A program made the position numbers and the translations under genes. From Sphingobacteriales bacterium (lineage in GTDB: Bacteria; Bacteroidota; Bacteroidia; Sphingobacteriales; Sphingobacteriaceae): 12,253 nucleotides of DNA. The stretch's first letter is position 1. Each line of letters begins with the position of its first letter. The stretch is taken from the NCBI GenBank assembly GCA_020058405.1, contig JAGVEE010000074.1, positions 1 through 12,253 on the forward strand, read 5' to 3'. Below are positions 1 through 6,704 of the stretch, piece by piece. The notes beneath the pieces are model-generated. The model was given only the letters and a program-made list of their open reading frames with translations, was not told the DNA's origin and searched no databases.

Positions 1-1121
1 GCCTGACAGGAGGAATTGCAATGCTGTTTCAGAAAAACAAGGTTACGCACATTCAGGGTTTTGCATCTTTTAAAGATAAAAACACCATTTTAGTAAAAGG
101 CAAAACGGAATCAGTATTAGAAACTAAAAATACCATTATAGCTACAGGTTCTAAGCCAAGTACATTACCTTTTATTACGGTTGATAAAAAGAGAGTGATT
201 ACTTCTACCGAAGCTTTAAACCTTAAAGAGGTTCCGAAACATTTAGTTTTAATTGGTGGTGGAGTAATAGGTTTAGAGTTAGGATCTGTATATGCGCGCT
301 TAGGTGCAAAAGTAACGGTGGTAGAATTTATGGATTCTATTATCCCAACCATGGATAAAACTTTGGGCAAAGAATTACAAAAATCCTTAAAGAAAATTGG
401 CTTCGAATTTTTATTAAGTCATAAAGTAAAAGAAGTAAAAAGCACTGCCAAAGAAGTAAGCATAAAAGCCGATAATGCTAAAGGCGAAGAAGTAGAAATT
501 AAAGGCGATTACTGTTTAGTTGCTGTTGGAAGAGTAGCATATACTGATGGTTTAGGCTTGGAGAATATAGGAATTACTACCGAAGAGCGAACACGTAAAG
601 TTACTGTTGATGAGCACATGCAAACAATAGTGCCAGGTATATATGCAATAGGTGATGTAGTGCGCGGAGCGATGCTTGCACACAAGGCAGAAGAAGAAGG
701 AGTGTACGTAGCAGAATTTATTGCCGGTCAAAAACCTCATATCAATTATAATTTAATTCCAGGTGTAGTATACACTTGGCCAGAAGTAGCAGCAGTTGGA
801 TATACGGAAGAAGAATTAAAAGCAAAAGGTGTAAAATACAAAACTGGTTCCTTCCCATTCTTAGCAAGTGGTAGAGCACGCGCAAGTATGGATACAGATG
901 GGCTAGTAAAAGTATTAGCAGACGCCAATACCGATGAAATTTTAGGAGTACACATGATTGGTCCACGCGTGGCAGATATGATTGCTGAAGCCGTGGTTGC
1001 CATGGAATTCCGTGCAAGTGCAGAAGACATTGCTAGGATGAGCCATGCACACCCAACCTATACCGAAGTATTTAAAGAAGCTTGTTTAGCTGCTACTGCA
1101 AATAGAGCATTGCACATTTAA
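1..1121 (+). CDS. lpdA: Dihydrolipoyl dehydrogenase (E3), 5'-truncated by the window edge
   Basis: FAD-dependent disulfide oxidoreductase that reoxidises the dihydrolipoamide of 2-oxoacid dehydrogenase complexes (or the glycine cleavage system) with NAD+; cytoplasmic. The reading frame is open from base 3 (LTGGIA precedes the first Met at 21), so that Met is internal and the real start lies outside the window. About 100 N-terminal residues of the usual ~465 are missing, including the first FAD fold and the redox-active CxxxxC. Counting from Met21, visible parts are the ATG motif (41-43), the NAD-binding GGGVIGLELG (79-88), the second FAD motif AIGDV (209-213), and the C-terminal dimerisation domain with the catalytic His-Glu signature HAHPTYTE (342-349). 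The gene ends one base before murB, suggesting co-transcription. Family call is firm; which complex it serves cannot be told from here. Confidence 0.96.
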   Translation, partial: LTGGIAMLFQKNKVTHIQGFASFKDKNTILVKGKTESVLETKNTIIATGSKPSTLPFITVDKKRVITSTEALNLKEVPKHLVLIGGGVIGLELGSVYARLGAKVTVVEFMDSIIPTMDKTLGKELQKSLKKIGFEFLLSHKVKEVKSTAKEVSIKADNAKGEEVEIKGDYCLVAVGRVAYTDGLGLENIGITTEERTRKVTVDEHMQTIVPGIYAIGDVVRGAMLAHKAEEEGVYVAEFIAGQKPHINYNLIPGVVYTWPEVAAVGYTEEELKAKGVKYKTGSFPFLASGRARASMDTDGLVKVLADANTDEILGVHMIGPRVADMIAEAVVAMEFRASAEDIARMSHAHPTYTEVFKEACLAATANRALHI

Positions 1122-1122
1122 G

Positions 1123-2136
1123 TTGGAAATTAAACAGAACATATCTCTCTTGCCTTACAATACTTTTCGTATTGATGTAAAGGCAAAATATTTTGTAGAA
1201 ATTAATTCTACAGATGATTTGCGTTTATTAATTTCTACGGATGAATTTAAATCGAACAAACGATTTATTTTAGGTGGTGGGAGTAATTTATTATTAACAA
1301 AAGATTTTGATGGCATCGTAATTCGCTTAGCAATAAAAGGGATTAAAGTGTGTGAAGAAGGGGATGATGTGTACGTTGAAGCAGGTGCTGCAGAAGTATG
1401 GAACGACTTTGTACAATATAATGTTAACAAGGGTTACGCAGGTTTAGAGAATTTAAGTTTAATACCCGGAACTGTTGGAGCATCGCCAATACAAAACATT
1501 GGTGCCTATGGTGTCGAAATTAAAGATCATTTTTTTTCACTCGAAGCATTTGAAATTGAAACAGCTGAAATAAAGAAATTCAACAAAGAACAATGTGAGT
1601 TTGGATACAGAGAAAGTGTATTCAAGAATAAATTTAAAGGACAATACATTATTACCTCGGTAGTTTTTAAATTATCAAAAACACCAAATCTAAAATTACA
1701 TTACGGTGCAATTCAAGAAGAATTAAAAAAGAGAAACATCCTTAATCCATCAATAAAAGATGTTGCCACTGTAGTTTCCGAAATACGCGTAAGCAAATTG
1801 CCCGATCCAAGCACTATAGGAAATTCGGGTTCGTTTTTCAAAAATCCTATTATTGATAAAGCCACTTTTGAACGTGTACTGAATAATTTCCCGGATGTGG
1901 TAAACTACCCTGCGGGAGAAGGAAATGTAAAATTGGCTGCCGGATGGTTAATAGAACAATGTGGCTGGAAAGGCAAGCAAATAGGCAATGTTGGGACTTG
2001 GAAAAATCAAGCTTTAGTAATAGTAAACCACGGAAATGCCTCAGGAAAAGAAATTTACGACTTTTCAGAACTCATCATTACTAGTGTTTTTGAACGCTTT
2101 GGCGTATCTTTAGAAAGAGAAGTAAATACTTTATAA
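1123..2136 (+). CDS. murB: UDP-N-acetylenolpyruvoylglucosamine reductase
   Basis: Reduces UDP-GlcNAc-enolpyruvate to UDP-MurNAc with NADPH and FAD, the second committed step of peptidoglycan synthesis in the cytoplasm. At 337 residues it has normal length for the type I (E. coli-like) family. Visible are the FAD-binding GGGSN (51-55), PGTVGA (115-120), Arg163 in the GYRES motif, GNSGSFFKNP (233-242) with the probable catalytic Ser237, and Glu333 in the terminal LEREV, matching E. coli Glu325. The protein stops four residues after that motif. The start is TTG at 1123: it gives the family's conserved N-terminus (I-x-x-N-I-S-L-x-P-Y-N-T-F) and no ATG fits. Only one base separates it from the lpdA stop, and there is no Shine-Dalgarno sequence, so translational coupling is likely. 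Confidence 0.97.
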   Translation: MEIKQNISLLPYNTFRIDVKAKYFVEINSTDDLRLLISTDEFKSNKRFILGGGSNLLLTKDFDGIVIRLAIKGIKVCEEGDDVYVEAGAAEVWNDFVQYNVNKGYAGLENLSLIPGTVGASPIQNIGAYGVEIKDHFFSLEAFEIETAEIKKFNKEQCEFGYRESVFKNKFKGQYIITSVVFKLSKTPNLKLHYGAIQEELKKRNILNPSIKDVATVVSEIRVSKLPDPSTIGNSGSFFKNPIIDKATFERVLNNFPDVVNYPAGEGNVKLAAGWLIEQCGWKGKQIGNVGTWKNQALVIVNHGNASGKEIYDFSELIITSVFERFGVSLEREVNTL

Positions 2137-2153
2137 GATTTTTTTGCTTTTCA

Positions 2154-2179
2154 TGCAACCCTTCATTTTATCAAACGTC
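2154..2179 (+). promoter_or_regulatory. Putative ECF-type (autoregulated) promoter
   Basis: TGCAACCC (2154-2161) and CGTC (2176-2179) stand 16 bases apart measured from the AAC to the CGTC. That is the spacing and form of the AAC/CGTC promoters used by many ECF sigma factors. A start about 8 bases past CGTC would leave a leader near 15 bases before the TTG at 2202. No TAnnTTTG element is present in this gap. Recognition by the sigma factor encoded just downstream is inference. Confidence 0.5.
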
Positions 2180-2201
2180 ATTCCACTGTAGTTTAAAACA
2201 A

Positions 2202-2774
2202 TTGGGACAAGAAGTATTCGATATACACGATTATTTAATTGAGCGATGTAAGTCTGGCGACGCAATTGCTCAAGAAGAAATCTATAGACGTTATGCAAAA
2301 AACATGTATAACACTGCGTATCGAATATTGGCTCACCAAGCAGAAGCAGAAGACGTATTACAAGAATCGTTTTTAGAAGTGTTTACAAAAATAGCTGACT
2401 GGCGGGGCGATTCTACTTTTGGTGCCTGGTTGAAAAGAATTGTAGTAAACAGGAGCATCAGTTTATTAAGAAAAAGAAGAGTGGAGCTCATAGAATCAGA
2501 CGAAGTAGAGAACATTGCCGATGATACTACTGAATTTGATTTTGATAGAATAAGTGATAAACTTATTTCATGGATAAAAAAAGGGATAGAAAATTTGCCC
2601 GAAGGATATAGACTTGTGTTGAGCTTGTATTTATTAGAAGGATACGATCATGTAGAGATTTCAGAAATATTAAACATTTCCGAATCGACTTCTAAAACTC
2701 AATATTTAAGAGCAAAAGATAAACTACGAAACCTATTAGTACAACAAAAAGAATATACAGAATTTGTTCAATAA
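2202..2774 (+). CDS. ECF-family RNA polymerase sigma factor (operon with anti-sigma)
   Basis: Alternative sigma factor of 190 residues with the two-domain ECF plan. Region 2 covers about 22-92, with the -10-recognition segment around EDVLQESFLEVF (50-61) and DSTFGAWLKRIVVNRS (70-85). Region 4 covers about 128-178, with a helix-turn-helix in the stretch from Asp149 to Lys173 (VEISEILNISESTSKTQYLR). The linker at 98-120 is acidic. Start is TTG at 2202, since the next Met (residue 35) would cut into region 2. The next gene encodes a single-pass membrane protein beginning 10 bases after this stop, the usual place for a cognate anti-sigma factor. The promoter-like element upstream suggests positive autoregulation. 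The signal sensed is unknown; presence of the DUF4097-like protein in the operon hints at the cell envelope. Confidence 0.92.
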   Translation: MGQEVFDIHDYLIERCKSGDAIAQEEIYRRYAKNMYNTAYRILAHQAEAEDVLQESFLEVFTKIADWRGDSTFGAWLKRIVVNRSISLLRKRRVELIESDEVENIADDTTEFDFDRISDKLISWIKKGIENLPEGYRLVLSLYLLEGYDHVEISEILNISESTSKTQYLRAKDKLRNLLVQQKEYTEFVQ

Positions 2775-2784
2775 TATTTTGAAT

Positions 2785-3315
2785 ATGGATTTAGAAAAAA
2801 TTATAAAAGAAAATAGAGCCGAGTTTGATTCTGAAATTCCATCAGAAAAAGTATGGTCATCTATTTCTGAGCAATTACATAAAAAGCAGAAAAGATTTTC
2901 GTGGAAACCTTACATGGCCGCAGCATCCATTATGTTGTTTATAACCTGTACTTGGTTAATTGCGAACAAGAAATTCGATGAAACATCTGTAAATACAGAC
3001 AACAATATAAATGCTGAAGTACAAGAAGCTCAAGTTCAGTTTAGTTCTTTAATTGAAATTAAAAGAAATGAACTTAATCAGTATAAAAAAGATAATCCTG
3101 AATTAATAAGCGATTTCGAGCGTCAGTTAGTAGAGCTACAAGTTAATTACAAGCAACTTTTACCTCAATTAAAAGACGAAAAAAAGAGAGACGTAGTATT
3201 GCAAGCTGTAATCGATAATTTGCAAATGCAAGTAGAAATTTTAAATCAACAAATAGAAATAGTTAAACAATATAAAAAACCGAAAAATGATACAGAAGAA
3301 ATTGTTCCCCTTTAG
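2785..3315 (+). CDS. Putative membrane-anchored anti-sigma factor
   Basis: No enzyme motif. From the ATG at 2785 the protein has 176 residues: a charged N-terminal cytoplasmic part (1-40, with SEKVWSSISEQL at 20-31), one transmembrane helix (43-60, from Tyr43 to Ala60), and a long charged C-terminal part (about 75-165) rich in Glu, Lys, Gln and Leu that looks coiled-coil. This topology and its position directly after an ECF sigma gene fit an anti-sigma factor. It lacks an HxxxCxxC zinc motif, so it is not a ZAS-type anti-sigma. An in-frame TTG at 2764 would overlap the sigma gene; I prefer the ATG because it starts the typical MDLEKII sequence. Its 3' end overlaps the next gene by 29 bases. 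The role is inferred from context and topology. Confidence 0.7.
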   Translation: MDLEKIIKENRAEFDSEIPSEKVWSSISEQLHKKQKRFSWKPYMAAASIMLFITCTWLIANKKFDETSVNTDNNINAEVQEAQVQFSSLIEIKRNELNQYKKDNPELISDFERQLVELQVNYKQLLPQLKDEKKRDVVLQAVIDNLQMQVEILNQQIEIVKQYKKPKNDTEEIVPL

Positions 3316-4351
3316 TGTTTTATTTTTCTGCCTAGTAAGTCTGCAGACTTTTGCCGACGATAACATGGTTGATAAAGAAAAGAAAATAACTAAGTCATAC
3401 TCCGTTTCTGCAAATGATAAGCTGAGTATTGAAAATGAATATGGTGTTATAAATATTAACACCTGGGATAAAAATGAAGTTTCAGTAGAGATTATAGTGA
3501 AGTCGAGCGCTAAATCTGACACTAAAGCTCAAGAAATTTTAGAAAGCATAAGCATAAGCGATACCAAAACAGGTGGTGCTATTTACTTAAAAACTATTTT
3601 ACGCTCAGGTTCTCAGAGAAATGGGAAACAACGCTTGAACATAGACTACGTAGTTTATATGCCTGCAAGCTTACAACTTAGCATAGTAAACAAATTTGGC
3701 AATGTAAATCTACCTTCATTAGCAGGGCATTTGCAACTAAAGGTTAGTTATGGAAATATAAAAGCTGCAAAACTTACAGGCCCGCATGAAAAAAGAATTG
3801 AAGTTGGTTTTGGTTCTGCAACCATTGATGAGTTAGACAATGCTTTTTTAGAATCTAAGTATTCTAAAGTAAATATTGATGTTGTTGGTAAAGCAGAGAT
3901 TATGAACTCATTTGGTAAAACCAAAATTATGGAAGCGAATAATTTACGCATTACTCAAAAATATGGCGATTTAGAACTTAGAAAAGTAAATACATTGGTA
4001 GGTACTGTAGAGTTCTCCAATGTCGATTTAGATTATTTGGGCAAAAGTGCCGATTTGCATCTTAAGTATGCTAGCAATGCAGACCTTGGAGTAATTTCTA
4101 GTAGTGTTGAGCTATTAAAAATTAATGCAAGTTTTAGTACCGTTTATTTGAAGTTTGACGATACTGCTAATCAAGATTTTGAAGCACATTTAAAATATGG
4201 AGACATTAAATTGAATAATCAGTACATGAAAGATTATGTGAAAAATACAAATCAAAATAATAGCTCTTCAGATTACAAAGGCAAAATTGGAAAAGGAGGG
4301 AATGGAAACTTGATTATCAACTCTAACTATACCACAGTACATATAAGATAG
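3287..4351 (+). CDS. Exported DUF4097-like beta-strand repeat protein
   Basis: A 354-residue protein with a Sec signal peptide (residues 1-23: basic MIQKK, hydrophobic 7-19, cleavage likely after TFA). The mature part is a run of short beta strands with recurring patterns such as SIENEYGVININTW (47-60), KFGNVNLPSL and KYGDLELRKV, typical of the DUF4097 / putative adhesin beta-solenoid-like family. No catalytic motif is visible. It starts inside the anti-sigma gene (29-base overlap), so the two are probably translationally coupled. ATG 3287 is chosen because the later Met27 would lose the signal peptide. Bacteroidota often place such proteins after an ECF sigma/anti-sigma pair, which suggests a cell-envelope output or sensor; the actual function is unknown. 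A strong terminator follows 9 bases after the stop. Confidence 0.82.
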   Translation: MIQKKLFPFSVLFFCLVSLQTFADDNMVDKEKKITKSYSVSANDKLSIENEYGVININTWDKNEVSVEIIVKSSAKSDTKAQEILESISISDTKTGGAIYLKTILRSGSQRNGKQRLNIDYVVYMPASLQLSIVNKFGNVNLPSLAGHLQLKVSYGNIKAAKLTGPHEKRIEVGFGSATIDELDNAFLESKYSKVNIDVVGKAEIMNSFGKTKIMEANNLRITQKYGDLELRKVNTLVGTVEFSNVDLDYLGKSADLHLKYASNADLGVISSSVELLKINASFSTVYLKFDDTANQDFEAHLKYGDIKLNNQYMKDYVKNTNQNNSSSDYKGKIGKGGNGNLIINSNYTTVHIR

Positions 4352-4360
4352 GCTTAAAAC

Positions 4361-4396
4361 AAAAATCCCCTCGAAAATTTCAAGGGGATTTTTTTT
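4361..4396. terminator. Bidirectional rho-independent terminator
   Basis: Perfect 11-base-pair stem, AAAAATCCCCT (4361-4371) with AGGGGATTTTT (4383-4393), and an 11-base loop. It is followed by 8 T on the plus strand and by a T-rich tail (TTTTTGTTTT) on the minus strand. It lies between two convergent genes and covers the last codon positions of the minus-strand sigma gene (stop at 4395-4397), so it can serve both. Confidence 0.9.
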
Positions 4397-4946
4397 AGTC
4401 TTCGAAGATAGAATCTTCGTTGTTTTTGGATGTTTTTACGTTTCGTTCGTAAGCTTTTAATTGCCCTTTTAATAATTTTCTGGCAACGTGTATTCTTGTT
4501 TTAACAGTTCCAATCGGAATGGTTAAATAATCTGCAATTTCATGATATTTGTAGCCTTCAAAATACATAGTGAATGGTATTTTGTAATCGTCGGCTAAAT
4601 TATTCATCGCTTTTTTTACATCATCTAATATAAACTTGCCATCTGCATTATTTACAGTTGAACTGTAGAATAAATTCGCAGAGCTAATTTCATCAGATTT
4701 AGTTACAAGCGTATTGATTTTTGTAATTCTTCTATAATTATTGATGAAGGTATTCTTCATAATGGTATACAACCATCCTTTTAAATTAGTTCCTTCTGCA
4801 AATTTATTATAGTAAGTGATAGCTTTTAATAAAGTGTCTTGAACCAAGTCATCAGCATCTTCTGAATCATGAGTAAAATGTAATGCGTACATTTTTAATG
4901 AGCTGGATTGTCTTAAAACCATATCATTGAATTCTGGTCTTGTCAT
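4395..4946 (-). CDS. ECF-family sigma factor next to the carotenoid genes
   Basis: A 183-residue sigma factor. Region 2 is about 8-74, with SEDADDLVQDTLLKA (28-42) and NLKGWLYTIMKNTFINNYRR (54-73). Region 4 is about 108-160, with the helix-turn-helix YHEIADYLTIPIGTVKTRIH (134-153). It is only distantly similar to the other sigma factor in this window, from which it is separated by the terminator. No anti-sigma gene is adjacent. It lies 157 bases downstream of crtI on the same strand and has its own consensus promoter plus a cluster of repeated TGTTTAA sites. Its position beside crtI/crtB suggests a part in carotenoid control, in the manner of CarQ in Myxococcus, but that link is inference. 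Confidence 0.92.
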   Translation of the reverse strand: MTRPEFNDMVLRQSSSLKMYALHFTHDSEDADDLVQDTLLKAITYYNKFAEGTNLKGWLYTIMKNTFINNYRRITKINTLVTKSDEISSANLFYSSTVNNADGKFILDDVKKAMNNLADDYKIPFTMYFEGYKYHEIADYLTIPIGTVKTRIHVARKLLKGQLKAYERNVKTSKNNEDSIFED

Positions 4947-4968
4947 AGGTTTTCCTTTTTTGGTAGAA

Positions 4969-5000
4969 CAAATCTAACTAGTATATAAACAGAATCCAAA
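4969..5000 (-). promoter_or_regulatory. Bacteroidota-type housekeeping promoter for the sigma gene
   Basis: On the minus strand, TTTG (5000 to 4997) and TAGATTTG (4976 to 4969) are separated by 20 bases, a full match to the TTTG/TAnnTTTG promoter form of the Bacteroidota primary sigma factor. The start codon is at 4946, giving a leader of roughly 15-20 bases. This is the best promoter match in the window. Confidence 0.72.
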
Positions 5001-5005
5001 TATTT

Positions 5006-5049
5006 TGTTTAACTTTTTTAATACAATTGTTAAACATGGTGTTTAAACA
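5006..5049. repeat. Cluster of four TGTTTAA sites (candidate operator)
   Basis: The heptamer TGTTTAA occurs at 5006-5012 (+), 5030-5036 (-), 5040-5046 (+) and 5043-5049 (-). The last three form TTAAACA-TGG-TGTTTAA (7-base arms, 3-base spacer) overlapping the 10-base palindrome TGTTTAAACA (5040-5049). The outer pair TGTTTAAC (5006-5013) and GTTAAACA (5029-5036) is an 8-base inverted repeat. The cluster sits just upstream of the -33 element of the minus-strand sigma gene, where an activator or repressor would bind. The binding protein is unknown. Confidence 0.5.
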
Positions 5050-5103
5050 TTAAATTAGGCCTTTTTGTACTAGAATCTTAGGAAAAATTAACCTGAAATT
5101 AAC

Positions 5104-6594
5104 TCAAATAGACTTTTTTAGGCTCTTAATTAGCTCTTGGGCGGCTAATTGTCCGGATATTATTGCCGGTGGAACGCCTGGTCCGGGAACAGTAAGTTGC
5201 CCAGCATAAAACAAATTCTTCAATTTTTTAGATTTCATTTTAGGTTTTAAGAAAGCAGTTTGCAATAATGTATTGGCCAAGCCATAAGCATTGCCTTTGT
5301 AAGAATGGTAATCTTTTACAAAATCATTCATTGCATAGGATCTTTTTACCACAATATTGTTTCTAATATTTTCTCCTGTGTAATTTTCCAATCGCAGAAG
5401 CATCATTTCAAAATATTTTTCTCGTTCCATTTCACTGTCATTTAATCCTGGAGCGAGGGGAATTAAGAAAAATAAATTTTCGTGTCCATCTGGCGCAGTG
5501 CTTCTATCGAGTAATGAGGGGCAGCAAACATAGAACAAAGGTTTGCTTGGCCATTGGGGTTCCGTGTAAATTTCTTTTGCATGTTGTTCGAAATCCTCAT
5601 CAAAAAATAAATTATGATGAAGTATGTTTTTCAATCTTTTGTTAACACCTACATAAAACAATAAACTAGAAGGAGACATGGTCCGTTTGTCCCAAGATTG
5701 AGGGCTGTAATTTGCATCTTTCTTTGACAATAATTTCTCATCAACATGTGCATAATCTGCAGCAGCAATTACACCAGATACCTCGTAAGAGCCTTTGTTT
5801 GTAATAACCTTGCTAACATTGTTGCTTTCAGATTGTATTTCAATTACTTCTTCATTTAAATGAATTTCTACGCCCTGTTCAATTGCAATACTTTCCATGG
5901 CTTTTACAATTTCATTCATGCCACCCATTGGGTACCAAGTGCCCAAAACCAGATCGGCGTAATTCATTAAACTATATAAACCTGGTGTGTTTTGTGGAGT
6001 AGCTCCCAAAAACAAAACTGGGAATTCTAATAATTTTCGAAGTTTAGGATGCTTAAACAATGATCGTACTTCTTTGCTTACCGATCCAAATAAATTCATT
6101 TTAAACAATGCTTTTACAATGCTTAATTCAAAAAATTCTGTAATGGAATCAGAAGGGCGCCACACGAAATCATTCATACCTGTTTCGTATTTATATTTTG
6201 CATCGTTTAAAAAAGCAAATAATTTATCGCCCGAACCAGGTTCAATTTCTTCAAATAAATTTCTTAACGATAGATAATCCGAGGGAACATCTACCACATC
6301 ATTCTTCCCAAAATAAATTCTGTAAGAAGGGGATAGTCTTTTTAAATCGTAAAAATCGCTGGCTTTTTTACCAAATTGATGGTAATAATTTTCAAAAACT
6401 TCGGGCATCCAATACCAGCTAGGTCCCATGTCAAACGTAAATCCTTGTTCTTTCCAAATACGAGCCCTGCCACCTAGTTGCTCGTTTTTCTCTATCAATA
6501 GTACTTTAATACCTTGTTTTGCTAGGGTTCCTGCAGCACATAGCCCTGCAAAACCAGAGCCAATTACGATTACTTTTTTTGTTGAATTACTCAT
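5104..6594 (-). CDS. crtI: Phytoene desaturase (CrtI type)
   Basis: FAD-dependent carotenoid desaturase, expected to convert phytoene to lycopene (or a less desaturated intermediate) at the membrane surface. At 496 residues it is of normal length. The N-terminal Rossmann FAD fold has GSGFAG (Gly12, Gly14, Gly17) ending in Glu35, followed by LGGRAR (40-45). The C-terminal FAD motif is at 461-488 (FYAGQLTVPGPGVPPAIISG), the classic bacterial-type phytoene dehydrogenase signature. It is divergent from crtB across 110 bases. A TATCTTTG -7 element lies only 7 bases before the ATG, so the message may be nearly leaderless. The number of desaturation steps cannot be read from the sequence, and CrtN/CrtD-like relatives share these motifs; the crtB and lycopene cyclase neighbours favour CrtI. 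Confidence 0.94.
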   Translation of the reverse strand: MSNSTKKVIVIGSGFAGLCAAGTLAKQGIKVLLIEKNEQLGGRARIWKEQGFTFDMGPSWYWMPEVFENYYHQFGKKASDFYDLKRLSPSYRIYFGKNDVVDVPSDYLSLRNLFEEIEPGSGDKLFAFLNDAKYKYETGMNDFVWRPSDSITEFFELSIVKALFKMNLFGSVSKEVRSLFKHPKLRKLLEFPVLFLGATPQNTPGLYSLMNYADLVLGTWYPMGGMNEIVKAMESIAIEQGVEIHLNEEVIEIQSESNNVSKVITNKGSYEVSGVIAAADYAHVDEKLLSKKDANYSPQSWDKRTMSPSSLLFYVGVNKRLKNILHHNLFFDEDFEQHAKEIYTEPQWPSKPLFYVCCPSLLDRSTAPDGHENLFFLIPLAPGLNDSEMEREKYFEMMLLRLENYTGENIRNNIVVKRSYAMNDFVKDYHSYKGNAYGLANTLLQTAFLKPKMKSKKLKNLFYAGQLTVPGPGVPPAIISGQLAAQELIKSLKKSI

Positions 6595-6601
6595 TTATAC
6601 T

Positions 6602-6609
6602 CAAAGATA
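6602..6609 (-). promoter_or_regulatory. Putative -7 element for crtI
   Basis: Minus-strand TATCTTTG matches TAnnTTTG. No TTG lies at the usual upstream distance, so the promoter may need an activator. The predicted transcription start is within a few bases of the crtI ATG (6594), implying a very short or absent leader. Confidence 0.45.
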
Positions 6610-6625
6610 TACGATATAGCACAAG

Positions 6626-6643
6626 CTACCATAATTTTGGTAG
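6626..6643. promoter_or_regulatory. Inverted repeat between crtI and crtB (candidate operator)
   Basis: CTACCA (6626-6631) and TGGTAG (6638-6643) form a perfect 6-base inverted repeat with a 6-base spacer. The right arm overlaps the plus-strand TAGATTTG element. The repeat centre is about 38 bases upstream of the predicted crtI start. Control of both directions by one protein is inference. Confidence 0.4.
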
Positions 6644-6648
6644 ATTTG
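6641..6648 (+). promoter_or_regulatory. Putative -7 element for the crtB operon
   Basis: TAGATTTG matches TAnnTTTG and would give a leader near 50 bases before the crtB ATG at 6705. There is no TTG 17-23 bases upstream, so it is a partial promoter match. Downstream in the same leader is the perfect tandem TTGTTTA repeat at 6667-6680. Confidence 0.4.
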
Positions 6649-6666
6649 AATTTAAAACCAAAAGCC

Positions 6667-6680
6667 TTGTTTATTGTTTA
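6667..6680 (+). repeat. Tandem TTGTTTA x2 in the crtB leader
   Basis: Two exact head-to-tail copies of TTGTTTA lie 25 bases before the crtB ATG. The same heptamer also occurs at 5005-5011 in the TGTTTAA cluster upstream of the carotenoid-linked sigma gene, so a shared binding protein is possible. In AT-rich DNA this could also be chance. Confidence 0.35.
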
Positions 6681-6704
6681 TATTTTTTTGATAATACCTA
6701 ATTT

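Noticed and set aside
21..23. ATG at 21 as the start of the dihydrolipoyl dehydrogenase
   Set aside because: The frame is open upstream with family-like residues, and the FAD and CxxxxC parts are missing, so this Met is internal.
742..1030. Open frames on the minus strand opposite the lipoamide dehydrogenase gene
   Set aside because: They overlap each other and mirror codon bias of the real gene; no recognisable protein motif.
2137..2153. T-rich run after murB as a terminator
   Set aside because: There is no stem preceding the T-run.
2764..2784. TTG at 2764 as start of the anti-sigma candidate
   Set aside because: It adds seven residues that overlap the sigma gene; the ATG at 2785 gives a cleaner and more typical N-terminus.
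4399..4408. Palindrome TCTTCGAAGA as an operator
   Set aside because: It lies in the coding end of the sigma gene and is explained by the acidic codons there.
5987..6619. Several open frames on the plus strand opposite crtI
   Set aside because: They are antisense shadows of a well-supported gene, overlap one another and show no family features.
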